Positions 1 to 7,866 of a DNA stretch of 64,000 bases are shown here, piece by piece. Under the pieces are notes generated by a model. It did no database searches. It was not told where the DNA came from and saw nothing but the letters and a program-made list of their open reading frames with translations. The translations under genes were made by a program, and so were the position numbers. The DNA is from Bacillota bacterium (lineage in GTDB: Bacteria > Bacillota > Clostridia > Acetivibrionales > DSM-1351), in assembly GCA_023443515.1 (NCBI GenBank), contig JAEZUC010000147.1:28670-92669 (forward strand), written 5' to 3'. Position 1 is the first letter of the stretch; each line of letters starts with the position of its first letter.

Positions 1-219
1 GGCCTCAAAGCCGGTGAGTTTATCCATACCCTGGGGGATGCACATATTTATCTCAATCACGTTGAACAGGTAAATCTGCAATTGAGCCGTGATACGAGGC
101 CCTTGCCAAAAATGAATATTAACCCGGACGTAAAAGATTTATTTGAATTTAAATACAGTGATTTTTCATTAACCGATTATGATCCCCACCCACATATAAA
201 AGGGGCGGTGGCTGTATGA
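1..219 (+). CDS. thyA: thymidylate synthase, C-terminal fragment (cut by window edge)
   Basis: This is the last 72 codons of thymidylate synthase, which methylates dUMP to dTMP using methylene-tetrahydrofolate and releases dihydrofolate. Visible family signatures are GDAHIYLNHVEQ (the dUMP-binding His/Tyr/Asn region), LSRDTRPLPK, and the conserved end DPHPHIKGAVAV whose C-terminal residues close over the active site. The stop TGA at 217-219 overlaps the ATG of folA (216), so the two genes are translationally coupled. This fits the biochemistry: the next enzyme recycles the dihydrofolate made here. The N-terminal part lies outside the window. Confidence 0.95.
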   Translation, partial: GLKAGEFIHTLGDAHIYLNHVEQVNLQLSRDTRPLPKMNINPDVKDLFEFKYSDFSLTDYDPHPHIKGAVAV

Positions 220-719
220 TTTCAATGATATGGGCTATGGGACGGAACAATGCCCTTGGATGCAAAAACAGAATGCCTTGGTACATACCTGCTGATTTTG
301 CATACTTCAAAAGAATTACTATGGGAAAAACGGTGATTATGGGGAGAAAAACCTTCGAATCTCTCGGTAAACCCTTGGCGGGTCGAAAAAACATAGTAAT
401 TACACGGGACACAGGCTATAATCCTGAAGGGTGTATTATGGTTAATTCTATAGAAAAAGCTATGGAGTACACAGGAGAAGAGGAAGTCTTTATAATCGGG
501 GGAGCAGAAATATACAAAGAATTTCTTCCTGTTGCAGACAGACTGTACCTGACTTTAATAGAAAAAGAGTTTGAGGCAGATGTTTTTTTCCCGGAAATTG
601 ACTATAGCCAATGGAAACAGGTGTCATGTGAAACAGGCACAAAGGATGAAAAAAATCCGTACGAATATAAATGGCTGATATATGGAAGAATAAAAAATAG
701 GGGAAATAAGGATGTATAA
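216..719 (+). CDS. folA: dihydrofolate reductase
   Basis: A 167-residue dihydrofolate reductase that reduces dihydrofolate to tetrahydrofolate with NADPH in the cytoplasm. Visible motifs are the N-terminal MISMIWAMGRNNALG strand, MPWYIPADFAYFK with the substrate-binding acidic residue (the Asp of PAD), the NADPH-binding GRKTFESLG and NIVITRD segments, and VFIIGGAEIYKEFL near the C terminus. Length is normal for the chromosomal enzyme. The ATG overlaps the thyA stop, and an AGGGG at 201-205 in the end of thyA can act as ribosome-binding site. A sigma-A promoter for the next operon follows a few bases after the stop. Confidence 0.95.
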   Translation: MISMIWAMGRNNALGCKNRMPWYIPADFAYFKRITMGKTVIMGRKTFESLGKPLAGRKNIVITRDTGYNPEGCIMVNSIEKAMEYTGEEEVFIIGGAEIYKEFLPVADRLYLTLIEKEFEADVFFPEIDYSQWKQVSCETGTKDEKNPYEYKWLIYGRIKNRGNKDV

Positions 720-724
720 AAATG

Positions 725-753
725 TTGACAAAGTGAAGATATTTTGTTATCAT
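725..753 (+). promoter_or_regulatory. sigma-A promoter of the infC operon
   Basis: TTGACA at 725-730, a 17-bp spacer, then TATCAT at 748-753. It sits just downstream of folA and about 200 bp before infC, leaving a long untranslated leader. Confidence 0.75.
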
Positions 754-759
754 GTTTAT

Positions 760-963
760 GCAAAACAAGAAGAAGTTTTTCCACTTCTCACCTGAGCGGA
801 CAACGATTTGCCGGGTAAATATCGGTTTTGAACATATTTATATGTAATAGCTGAGATTTGAGATTATTAGTGGATACTTGCTTCTATCCACTTTTTTTAT
901 TGTTTAAATATTATATGGACTTGAAGAGAATCTTCTAGCCTATTAAATGCGGAGGTGTCAGTT
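760..963 (+). promoter_or_regulatory. ribosomal-protein leader (L20/IF3-type) with attenuator upstream of infC
   Basis: About 200 nt of untranslated RNA. It holds an AGAAG...CTTCT hairpin (about 770-788) followed by CACCTGAGCGG and later GCCGGGTAAATA, a layout resembling the Firmicutes leader that binds L20 and regulates infC-rpmI-rplT. It then has a factor-independent terminator at 869-898. The combination suggests premature termination when L20 is in excess. The family assignment is by resemblance and position and was not scored with a covariance model. Confidence 0.6.
869..898 (+). terminator. attenuator terminator in the infC leader
   Basis: AGTGGATA at 869-876 pairs with TATCCACT at 885-892 and runs into seven T residues. 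It lies between the promoter and infC, so it can only work as a conditional terminator for this operon. Confidence 0.75.
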
Positions 964-1476
964 ATTAGCAAAAATGAATTAATGATCAATGAGGAAATAA
1001 GGGATAAAGAAGTCAGACTTATTGATGCTGATGGTACTATGCTTGGTATATTAGCAATTAAGGAAGCCCAGAAACTTGCCAATTCAAAAAACCTTGACCT
1101 GGTAAAGATCGCTCCACAGGGAGTACCGCCTGTCTGTAAAATTATGGACTACGGTAAATATATGTTCGAACTTGCCAAGAAAGAGAAGGAAGCAAGAAAA
1201 AATCAGAAGATCATAAGCATGAAAGAAGTCAGAGTTTCCCCTTCTATTGAAGACCATGATTTTGAGTTCAAAGTTAAGAATGCATATAGGTTCTTAAAGG
1301 ATGGAGATAAGGTCAAGGTTTCCGTTAAATTCAGGGGGAGGGAAATGCATTACACCTCAATAGGCCACGAGATTCTAGACAAGTTTGCAGAAGCAGTAAA
1401 AGATGTTGGAACAGTTGAGAAGCGACCAAAACTTGAAGGCAAAAGTATGATAATGATACTTAATCCAAAGCAGTAG
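964..1476 (+). CDS. infC: translation initiation factor IF-3, AUU start
   Basis: IF-3 binds the 30S subunit, prevents premature 50S joining and proofreads the start codon. The protein shows the N-domain NELMINEEIRDKEVRLID, the linker rich in Lys and Glu (about residues 65-80), and the C-domain segments MKEVRVSPSIEDHDFEFK and KVSVKFRGREMHY. I place the start at ATT 964. GGAGG at 951-955 is 8 nt upstream, and the protein then begins with ISKNELMINEEIR as in relatives. The in-frame GTG at 955 overlaps the Shine-Dalgarno and is not usable. AUU initiation is the known autoregulatory trait of infC. Length is 170 residues, normal. It is the first gene of infC-rpmI-rplT. Confidence 0.95.
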   Translation: MSKNELMINEEIRDKEVRLIDADGTMLGILAIKEAQKLANSKNLDLVKIAPQGVPPVCKIMDYGKYMFELAKKEKEARKNQKIISMKEVRVSPSIEDHDFEFKVKNAYRFLKDGDKVKVSVKFRGREMHYTSIGHEILDKFAEAVKDVGTVEKRPKLEGKSMIMILNPKQ

Positions 1477-1493
1477 GATAGGAGGAGAATGAT

Positions 1494-1691
1494 ATGCCAA
1501 AGTTAAAGACACATAGTGCATCTAAAAAGAGATTTAGAGTTACAGCTACAGGTAAGATCAAAAGAGGCCAGGCTTGGAGAAACCATAGACTTGTATCAAA
1601 GTCAAGAAAGGCTAAAAAGCATCATAGATTAGGTGCATACGTTTCAGCTGCACAAGAAGCTACTATCAAAAAACTTATTCCATATAAATAA
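1494..1691 (+). CDS. rpmI: 50S ribosomal protein L35
   Basis: A 65-residue, strongly basic large-subunit protein starting MPKLKTHSASKKRF, the conserved L35 N terminus, with TGKIKRGQAWRNH and KSRKAKKHHRLG following. It starts 17 bp after infC with TAGGAGGAG as the ribosome-binding site, and rplT follows 18 bp later. This is the standard IF3-L35-L20 operon, so its expression should follow the leader upstream of infC. Length and charge match the family fully. Confidence 0.97.
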   Translation: MPKLKTHSASKKRFRVTATGKIKRGQAWRNHRLVSKSRKAKKHHRLGAYVSAAQEATIKKLIPYK

Positions 1692-1709
1692 GAAGGAGGA
1701 CGAAAGTTT

Positions 1710-2063
1710 ATGGCAAGAGTTAAAGGTGCGGTTAGAACCCGTGCAAGACATAAAAAGATACTAAAGCTTGCAAAAGGATATTTTGGTGCAAAGAGCAAGC
1801 TGTTTAGAATGGCAAACCAAGCTGTAATGAAATCTTTGAACTATGCTTTCAATGATAGAAGAGCAAAAAAGAGAGATTTCAGAAAGCTTTGGATAGCAAG
1901 AATTAACGCTGCTGCAAGAATAAATGGTTTATCATATAGCAAATTTATCAGTGGTTTAAAGAAGTCAGGAATAGAACTTAACAGAAAAGTTCTTGCTGAT
2001 ATAGCAGTAAACGATGCGGCTGCATTTGCTAAGCTTGCTGAAACTGCAAAAGCTGCTAAATAA
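1710..2063 (+). CDS. rplT: 50S ribosomal protein L20
   Basis: L20 binds 23S rRNA early in large-subunit assembly and in Firmicutes also represses its own operon by binding the infC leader. The 117-residue protein opens MARVKGAVRTRARHKKILKLAKGY and has the long basic N-terminal helix, then the globular C-domain with FRKLWIARINAAAR and GLSYSKFI. GAAGGAGG lies 12 nt before the ATG. A terminator at 2092-2120 closes the operon, separating it from dinB. Confidence 0.97.
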   Translation: MARVKGAVRTRARHKKILKLAKGYFGAKSKLFRMANQAVMKSLNYAFNDRRAKKRDFRKLWIARINAAARINGLSYSKFISGLKKSGIELNRKVLADIAVNDAAAFAKLAETAKAAK

Positions 2064-2091
2064 TAAATTTTGAAATATGCAGTCTTTAAAT

Positions 2092-2120
2092 AAAAGGAGT
2101 CCTTTTTGGGGCTCCTTTAT
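2092..2120 (+). terminator. terminator after rplT
   Basis: AAAAGGAGTCC pairs with GGGGCTCCTTT, using G-T pairs in the middle, around a T-rich loop. It is followed by ATTTGACTTTATT, so the U-run is short and interrupted. It is placed at the end of the infC operon. Confidence 0.6.
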
Positions 2121-2169
2121 TTGACTTTATTATTACTACAGACAGTTTAGCTTGAAAGGAGAATCCCAG

Positions 2170-3369
2170 ATGGACAGAGTAGTTTTCTTAGTAGATATGA
2201 ATGCATTTTTTATAAGTTGCGAAATGTCCAGAAACCCTGAAATAGTAGGAAAACCTGCTGCTGTTGCCGGTAATCCCAGAACAAGAACAGGGATAATTCT
2301 TGCTGCAAACTATGAAGCGAGAAAATTTGGGGTTAAAACTACGATGGTTATTCATCAAGCTCTGAAACTTTGTCCTGACATGTTGCTTGTTCCGCCGGAT
2401 CACAGGTTCTACGATAGGAAGTCAAAGGAAGTAATGGGAATCCTTGAAAGATTTTCGCCAATCATAGAACAAAACAGTATTGATGAAGCGTGGCTGGATA
2501 TGACGGGTACAGAAACACTCTTTGGCAGTCCCGTGGAAGCAGCACATCAGATAATGGATGCAATAAATGAAGAACTTGGCTTATGGTGTTCCATAGGAAT
2601 CTCCCAAAACAAGTTGCTGGCTAAAATAGCATCTGAAATTAAGAAACCAATGGGGATAACCGAACTCTGGCAGAAGGACATTCAAACAAAATTGTGGCCT
2701 TTGAAGGTAACCGAACTGTACGGAATAGGCAGACAGACGGGGCTGAAACTGAACAATATAGGGATTACAACTATAGGTGATCTGGCAAACTATAACTCAC
2801 AGGCGTTGGTCAGCTTCTTTGGGAGACAGGGGACGGAACTCCAACGATTGGCGAACGGTATTGATGCTTCAACAGTTACACCTCATATATCAGGTGAAAT
2901 GAAGTCAATTGGGCGGTCTACTACACTAGCGTCAGACATAACAGATATTGAAGAAGTCAGGACAACTTTTATTGAGATGTGTGAAGAAGTGGGCTACGAA
3001 GCTCGGAAAAACAATAAAAAGGGTCGTACTATTCAAATAACAATAAAGTACTCTGATTTTAAGACAATAACAAGGCAAACAAGCATAGAGCCAACCTATC
3101 TGACAAAAGACATATATGAGACAGGTTTCTCTCTCTTGAATAAAAACTGGAATAGCTTGATGCCTGTACGCCTTATTGGAATAAGTATCAGCGGCTTCGA
3201 AAATGAAGGGACTTCAGGACAAATGTCACTGTTTGATGAAGCTGGTCTTTGTGACAATTCGTCCCGAAAAGAAGAAAAGCTTGAAAAAGCCATTGATTCC
3301 ATACGAAACAAGTTGGGGACAAATTCCATTAGCAGGGCAATACAGATTAAGAACCCAAAAATAAAGTAG
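2170..3369 (+). CDS. dinB: Y-family DNA polymerase IV
   Basis: A 400-residue translesion DNA polymerase that lacks proofreading and copies damaged templates. Palm motifs are VFLVDMNAFFISCEM (first metal-binding Asp) and SIDEAWLDMT, the SIDEAYLD catalytic motif with Trp in place of Tyr. The thumb has a helix-hairpin-helix at LYGIGRQTGLKLNNIGI, then the little-finger domain. The C-terminal QMSLFD is a beta-clamp-binding motif. The ATG at 2170 is chosen over TTG at 2152 because AAAGGAG lies 8 nt upstream of it. The stop at 3367-3369 abuts the stop of the convergent PilZ gene with no gap. No LexA box was recognised upstream. Confidence 0.92.
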   Translation: MDRVVFLVDMNAFFISCEMSRNPEIVGKPAAVAGNPRTRTGIILAANYEARKFGVKTTMVIHQALKLCPDMLLVPPDHRFYDRKSKEVMGILERFSPIIEQNSIDEAWLDMTGTETLFGSPVEAAHQIMDAINEELGLWCSIGISQNKLLAKIASEIKKPMGITELWQKDIQTKLWPLKVTELYGIGRQTGLKLNNIGITTIGDLANYNSQALVSFFGRQGTELQRLANGIDASTVTPHISGEMKSIGRSTTLASDITDIEEVRTTFIEMCEEVGYEARKNNKKGRTIQITIKYSDFKTITRQTSIEPTYLTKDIYETGFSLLNKNWNSLMPVRLIGISISGFENEGTSGQMSLFDEAGLCDNSSRKEEKLEKAIDSIRNKLGTNSISRAIQIKNPKIK

Positions 3370-4080
3370 TTATTTTTTTGATAGAGGGTTGTTTTTCAGC
3401 ATCAGCCGTTGTTTATGAAAGATGAACTTAGTTAGTGCGCTTGAATCCTGTGGAGAAATATAAACAAAATTCATACCCACTTCATGTTTCTTGTTCTCGA
3501 TACCTGTTGACCGGATTACTTGTGCCAGAACGCGAATATTTCCCATACCCTCAAGGTCAACTGAAATATCTGACATCATACCTGAATCAACTGAATTGTC
3601 CATAATCAGGCATAGACCGCTTCCGCTTATGTTCTTGGTGAATGTGTTTTTTAAATCACTTGCGGATAATTCTTTGAATTCATGTTTTCCTGTAGTTAAT
3701 GAGCGGTCATCAACAATAACATACTTGCATTCAAGAACTGCATCCAGTCTGTAGTTCATCCTTCTCTGAATTTTAGTGAGTTCACTGGTTACTGATACTT
3801 GAAAGCACTCCAGATGCCCTGACTTTTTATACTCCTTTACAATAGCATCAAAATGCATCAGCTCTTGTTTTTGATTTAAAAAGTTTACGGCGATGTTCAA
3901 ACCGGAGGACAGGTACTTATATCTGCCTTCACTCATGGGAGCAGCAATAGTAATTGTATTTTTATCAACCACATCCATCAGCTGGCTGATATAACTTGAA
4001 GAATTAGAGGGAAATTTTTTTAAGTACTCCGGTATTTCGATTTCTAATTTTGTTCCGATAATAATCTCATTAGCATTCAT
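3370..4080 (-). CDS. PilZ-domain protein, YcgR-like (cyclic-di-GMP receptor)
   Basis: A 236-residue cytoplasmic protein with a YcgR-type N-terminal beta domain (about 1-100) and a C-terminal PilZ domain. Both parts of the cyclic-di-GMP binding signature are present: RRMNYR at residues 106-111 (the RxxxR motif) and NISGSG at 150-155 (the D/NxSxxG motif). Binding is therefore expected. Proteins of this layout act on flagellar motors or on exopolysaccharide and surface functions, but nothing adjacent shows which. The gene is monocistronic and convergent with dinB, and its stop codon directly touches the dinB stop. Confidence 0.85.
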   Translation of the reverse strand: MNANEIIIGTKLEIEIPEYLKKFPSNSSSYISQLMDVVDKNTITIAAPMSEGRYKYLSSGLNIAVNFLNQKQELMHFDAIVKEYKKSGHLECFQVSVTSELTKIQRRMNYRLDAVLECKYVIVDDRSLTTGKHEFKELSASDLKNTFTKNISGSGLCLIMDNSVDSGMMSDISVDLEGMGNIRVLAQVIRSTGIENKKHEVGMNFVYISPQDSSALTKFIFHKQRLMLKNNPLSKK

Positions 4081-4264
4081 TAGATTTCTCCATAATCATT
4101 CATATTAAATTTTATATCTGATATTTTTATTATATTCTAATTATTGTAAATTTTAAACTGGAAAATGAATGATTTTCCTGAGCAGTGGACACGGTATTAA
4201 ATGTGAGATATAATTATCACTGGCGTTATGGGTGAATAATTTTATAATAGTGGAAGTGATGGAT

Positions 4265-5056
4265 ATGAAGAGGTATTTTACAGGAAACAGATACGAAACT
4301 ACAGGGAATAAGAGAAATATATTTGATAAGCTTTTTCTGAGTACCAGATGGTATTTTGTTTACGGCTATGGAAAAGTAGTTTTAAAGGCAAGTAGCCTTG
4401 CTGTAAAGAATAAATATGATTCGGAAGAGTGGGCGGCTTCCAGCTATAATACAGTTGAATGTATTGAAAAGAGTGGCGGTCGATTGTTTATTGACGGTAT
4501 GGATAATATTACAAAGAATGATGGGCCTGTTGTGTTTGTCAGTAACCATATGAGCACCTTGGAAACTTTTGTATTTCCTTGTATAATTGCACCGTTAAAG
4601 GAAGTTACCTATGTTGTAAAGGATTCTCTTGTAACAATGCCAATATTCGGGCCTATTATGCGAAGCAGGAACCCTATTGTAGTTTCCAGAAAAAACTCAA
4701 GGCAGGATTTACTTAATGTAATAAACAAAGGAAAGGAAATACTTTCAGAGGGAAGGTCTATTGTTTTATTTCCTGAAGGAACAAGGCAGGAGCAATTCAA
4801 TCCCGAAAAGTTTAATTCATTGGGTATAAAGCTTGCAAAAGAAGCTGGTGTACCGGTAATACCTGTTGCAATAAAAACTGATTTCTGGAGAAATGGTAAG
4901 CTAATAAAGGATATTGGCCCAATCCGCAGAAAAGAACCTGTATGTATCTCTTTTGGCGAGCCCATAACCATAACCGGAAATGGTAAGGCTGAACATAAGC
5001 AGGTTATAGAGTTTATTACTGAAAAAATAAATGAATTTAAAAATATAAAAATTTGA
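4265..5056 (+). CDS. plsC: 1-acyl-sn-glycerol-3-phosphate acyltransferase family protein
   Basis: A 263-residue PlsC-family acyltransferase, probably making phosphatidic acid from lysophosphatidic acid at the membrane. Motif I is NHMSTLE (residues 94-100 from the chosen start), with Glu where most family members have Asp. Motif III is FPEGTRQ (about 169-175), and the substrate-binding proline-rich block VPVIPVAIKT follows. Start ATG 4265 is favoured because GGAAG sits 8 nt upstream; ATG 4259 is an alternative. The gene stands alone between PilZ and tRNA-Pro. The NHx4E change leaves a slight possibility of a related acyltransferase activity. Confidence 0.82.
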   Translation: MKRYFTGNRYETTGNKRNIFDKLFLSTRWYFVYGYGKVVLKASSLAVKNKYDSEEWAASSYNTVECIEKSGGRLFIDGMDNITKNDGPVVFVSNHMSTLETFVFPCIIAPLKEVTYVVKDSLVTMPIFGPIMRSRNPIVVSRKNSRQDLLNVINKGKEILSEGRSIVLFPEGTRQEQFNPEKFNSLGIKLAKEAGVPVIPVAIKTDFWRNGKLIKDIGPIRRKEPVCISFGEPITITGNGKAEHKQVIEFITEKINEFKNIKI

Positions 5057-5075
5057 AAAAATTCTCATTTTAGTC

Positions 5076-5104
5076 TTGTAAAATAAATTACATGCGAGTA
5101 AAAT
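5076..5104 (+). promoter_or_regulatory. promoter of tRNA-Pro
   Basis: TTGTAA at 5076-5081, a 17-bp spacer, TAAAAT at 5099-5104, about 14 bp before the mature tRNA 5' end. Confidence 0.55.
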
Positions 5105-5118
5105 AATATAATGAGATT

Positions 5119-5195
5119 CGGGGTGTAGCGAAGCTTGGTATCGCGCTTGGTTCGGGACTAAGAGGCCGGAGGTTCGAATCCTCTCACTCCGACCA
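5119..5195 (+). tRNA. tRNA-Pro (anticodon CGG)
   Basis: A full cloverleaf of 77 nt with CCA encoded. The acceptor CGGGGTG pairs with CACTCCG (one G-T), and the T-arm contains GGTTCGAATCC. The anticodon stem CTTGG/CTAAG closes the loop TTCGGGA, giving anticodon CGG followed by G37, typical of proline tRNAs. It reads CCG codons. Confidence 0.93.
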
Positions 5196-5196
5196 T

Positions 5197-5240
5197 AAAA
5201 GGACTTGCTGATATAATGGTGGCAAGCCCTTTTTTATTTT
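5197..5240. terminator. bidirectional terminator between tRNA-Pro and the ABC transporter gene
   Basis: AAAAGGACTTGC (5197-5208) pairs with GCAAGCCCTTTT (5222-5233) with one mismatch. T-runs follow on the plus side and, through the leading A-run, on the minus side. It can end both the tRNA transcript and the convergent ABC gene. Confidence 0.7.
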
Positions 5241-7593
5241 ACTCACTCCTTAGTGCTTCCACGGCGTCCTTTCTGGAAGCCATTTTAGCAGGAATATGTC
5301 CGCCAATTATGGTAAGAACTGTACTAAGCACAACCAGAAGTATTCCATGAAGTACTTGTAGCTGAGCTACACCTTTCAGCTCCGTCATATTATATATTAT
5401 CTGATTAATAGGTATTGTCAGTAACCATGCAATTACTATACCAAGGACGCCTGAGAACACTCCTATAATGCAGGTTTCAGCGTCAAATACCCGGGCAATA
5501 TCCCTTTTTCTGGCACCCAGGGAACGCAGTATGCCTATTTCTTTTGTACGTTCCAGCACTGAGGTGTAAGTAATAATACTAATCATTATGAGGCTTACTA
5601 CAAGAGAAATGGAAGCAAAGGCCAAAAGAACTATCGTTATACCGCGCATTATTCCTCCTGTCATTTGTGACATAGTTCCGGCTAAGTCTGTATAAAATAT
5701 CTTATCGTTTAAAGACTTGCCTTCATTATATGCGTCAAGATAAGCTGTAACAGCATCCTTATCGCTGAAATTGTCAGGATAAACCATTATCATAAATGGA
5801 GAGGTTGTTCCACCAAGATAGGATAGAAACATGGATTTTTCATTTTTATCCATATCCTGCATGGTAATGACATTTTTACTGCTGTACTCCTGTTCTTTTA
5901 CGATGTCGGAATTTTTTGAGTTGTTTATTACCAACTGGGTAAGCTTATCACTATAAGCAATGCCGGGAGCAAGAATTCCTATTTTAACACTGTGCTTTTT
6001 TCTCACTACCCCTGTAATAGTAACAGGAATACTATTTTTAGAAGAATACATAGCTTCATAATTGTCTCCCGGAAGGTACGTACCGAATTCTGTTTTAACA
6101 TAATAATCATTGTTTGATATTATCTTAAACTGTGTACCTACAATGTCATCAAAATTAATGGATTTCTTGTTTTCGGTCAGAAAGCCCATTCCTTTTAGTA
6201 TAGTATAGTTCAGCCGGTTTTTAGAATCTACTACAAGTACCATATCAGTAGGCTTTTCAGGGTATTTGCCTGCCAGAAGCTCATAATTTTTTAAAAGATA
6301 CGGTTGGTCATTTTTTTTCAATTGTTCAGGGTACGATGAAAGCCCAACTTCTTCCATGCTGGACGTGTTTGCTTTTTCCTTCATGGCTTCCATAGGGTTG
6401 AACAACGACACAGGGGAAGCTTTGCCGTTAATTTTTCTCACCATATTAATACCTACTAATCGGGCATATCCTATACTGTTACAGATTTTGGGATCAATTT
6501 TACTGACGTATTCCAGATATTCCTCTGTAAAAATATTTCTATGATTAAATATACTTTTTGACGAATCATACAGATATATTTTGTCTGAATCAGCGTAATC
6601 AACAGTTCCTGTATTTGTATTCTTTGTCTCGCCCTTGTATACTTTTATATTTTCCGAGTTCATATGAGAGGGGGCTTGTGTCAGGATAATCGGGAATTCC
6701 GCAAGTGCGTCACTCTGAAATTTATCAATCTGCTTCTTAAATCCTGTAGACAGGCTCAGAATAACTGCTATACCTATAATTCCTATGCTTGAAGCCAGGG
6801 AGGTAAGAAAAGTCCTCCATTTTTTTGTCTTAATATTGTTAAAGGACAATTTAAGTGCCGTAAAAAAACTCATGCTGGTTTTCTTTAAATAAAAACTCTC
6901 TGACTCAGGAATGTAATGATATGGATTGTTATCGGAGATAATTTTACCGTCTTCAAAATTTATGATTCTGTCAGCGTACTTTTCAGCGATATCGGGGTTG
7001 TGAGTTACCATAATAACCAGCCGATTGTGGGATATATTTTTGATTAAGTCCATGATTTGAATGCTTGTAGATGAATCCAAAGCTCCTGTAGGCTCGTCGC
7101 ACAAAAGAATTTCAGGATCATTTGCAAGGGCCCGTGCAATTGCCACACGCTGCATTTGACCTCCTGACAGTTGGTTTGGTTTTTTATGAAGATGTTCTTT
7201 TAGGCCAACCTCATTCAAGACTTGAAGAGCTTTTTTTCTCTTTTCTTCCTGGGAAATTCCGCTGAGGGTCATACCCAGTTCTACATTATCTATAATAGTG
7301 AGATGGTTAATCAGGTTATAACTCTGAAATACAAAACCCACAGAGTTGTTCCTGTAAGCGTCCCATTCTTTTTCCGTAAAATGAGATGTTTTTTTACCGT
7401 TTATAATCATTTCGCCTGAATCGTACCGGTCAAGTCCACCAAGAATATTTAAACAAGTTGTTTTTCCCGACCCGCTTGTGCCCAAAATAGCAACAAACTC
7501 TTTCTTGCGAAAAGACACACTTATCTCAGCTAACGCTATAGTATCTACATTTCCCACGTGATAGGTTTTACTGATATTTTTTAGTTCAAGCAT
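5239..7593 (-). CDS. MacB-like ABC transporter, ATPase fused to FtsX-type permease
   Basis: A 784-residue fusion of an ATPase and a permease. Residues about 1-225 hold Walker A GTSGSGKTT, signature LSGGQMQRVAIARAL, Walker B ILLCDEPTGALD and the switch His in VTHNP. A first membrane segment follows at about 260-280, then a large extracytoplasmic domain (about 280-640). Three more membrane segments in the last 140 residues contain ERTKEIGILRSLGA, the FtsX/MacB signature. This is the mechanotransmission class, which does not move substrate across the membrane like a classical importer; related systems handle antimicrobial peptides or lipoproteins. No partner sensor kinase or adaptor gene is adjacent. 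GGAGC precedes the ATG. Confidence 0.85.
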   Translation of the reverse strand: MLELKNISKTYHVGNVDTIALAEISVSFRKKEFVAILGTSGSGKTTCLNILGGLDRYDSGEMIINGKKTSHFTEKEWDAYRNNSVGFVFQSYNLINHLTIIDNVELGMTLSGISQEEKRKKALQVLNEVGLKEHLHKKPNQLSGGQMQRVAIARALANDPEILLCDEPTGALDSSTSIQIMDLIKNISHNRLVIMVTHNPDIAEKYADRIINFEDGKIISDNNPYHYIPESESFYLKKTSMSFFTALKLSFNNIKTKKWRTFLTSLASSIGIIGIAVILSLSTGFKKQIDKFQSDALAEFPIILTQAPSHMNSENIKVYKGETKNTNTGTVDYADSDKIYLYDSSKSIFNHRNIFTEEYLEYVSKIDPKICNSIGYARLVGINMVRKINGKASPVSLFNPMEAMKEKANTSSMEEVGLSSYPEQLKKNDQPYLLKNYELLAGKYPEKPTDMVLVVDSKNRLNYTILKGMGFLTENKKSINFDDIVGTQFKIISNNDYYVKTEFGTYLPGDNYEAMYSSKNSIPVTITGVVRKKHSVKIGILAPGIAYSDKLTQLVINNSKNSDIVKEQEYSSKNVITMQDMDKNEKSMFLSYLGGTTSPFMIMVYPDNFSDKDAVTAYLDAYNEGKSLNDKIFYTDLAGTMSQMTGGIMRGITIVLLAFASISLVVSLIMISIITYTSVLERTKEIGILRSLGARKRDIARVFDAETCIIGVFSGVLGIVIAWLLTIPINQIIYNMTELKGVAQLQVLHGILLVVLSTVLTIIGGHIPAKMASRKDAVEALRSE

Positions 7594-7740
7594 AGATGTT
7601 TTGCTCCGATTTTCTGAAGTACTTAAAATGTATAAGAATATTTTGGTCTAATGCACAAAAGATATTCAGTAAAATTTTAACGGAAAAATAATAAATTCTT
7701 ATTATTGTATAAATACTATAAAAGAATTGTTAAAAATGTA

Positions 7741-7769
7741 TTACCATATGTACTATGTTCTGCTATAAT
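7741..7769 (+). promoter_or_regulatory. promoter of the radical-SAM/RNase G operon
   Basis: TTACCA at 7741-7746, a 17-bp spacer, TATAAT at 7764-7769 preceded by TGC (extended -10). The rest of the 7594-7866 gap is AT-rich and shows nothing else I can support. Confidence 0.6.
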
Positions 7770-7866
7770 ATTTTTGGTACTCGAAAGATTATTTTGGCAA
7801 AATTTAATTAATAACCGAGTTCTTTTTTTTTGCTATTTATAAATATTAGATATATCGGAGGAAAAA

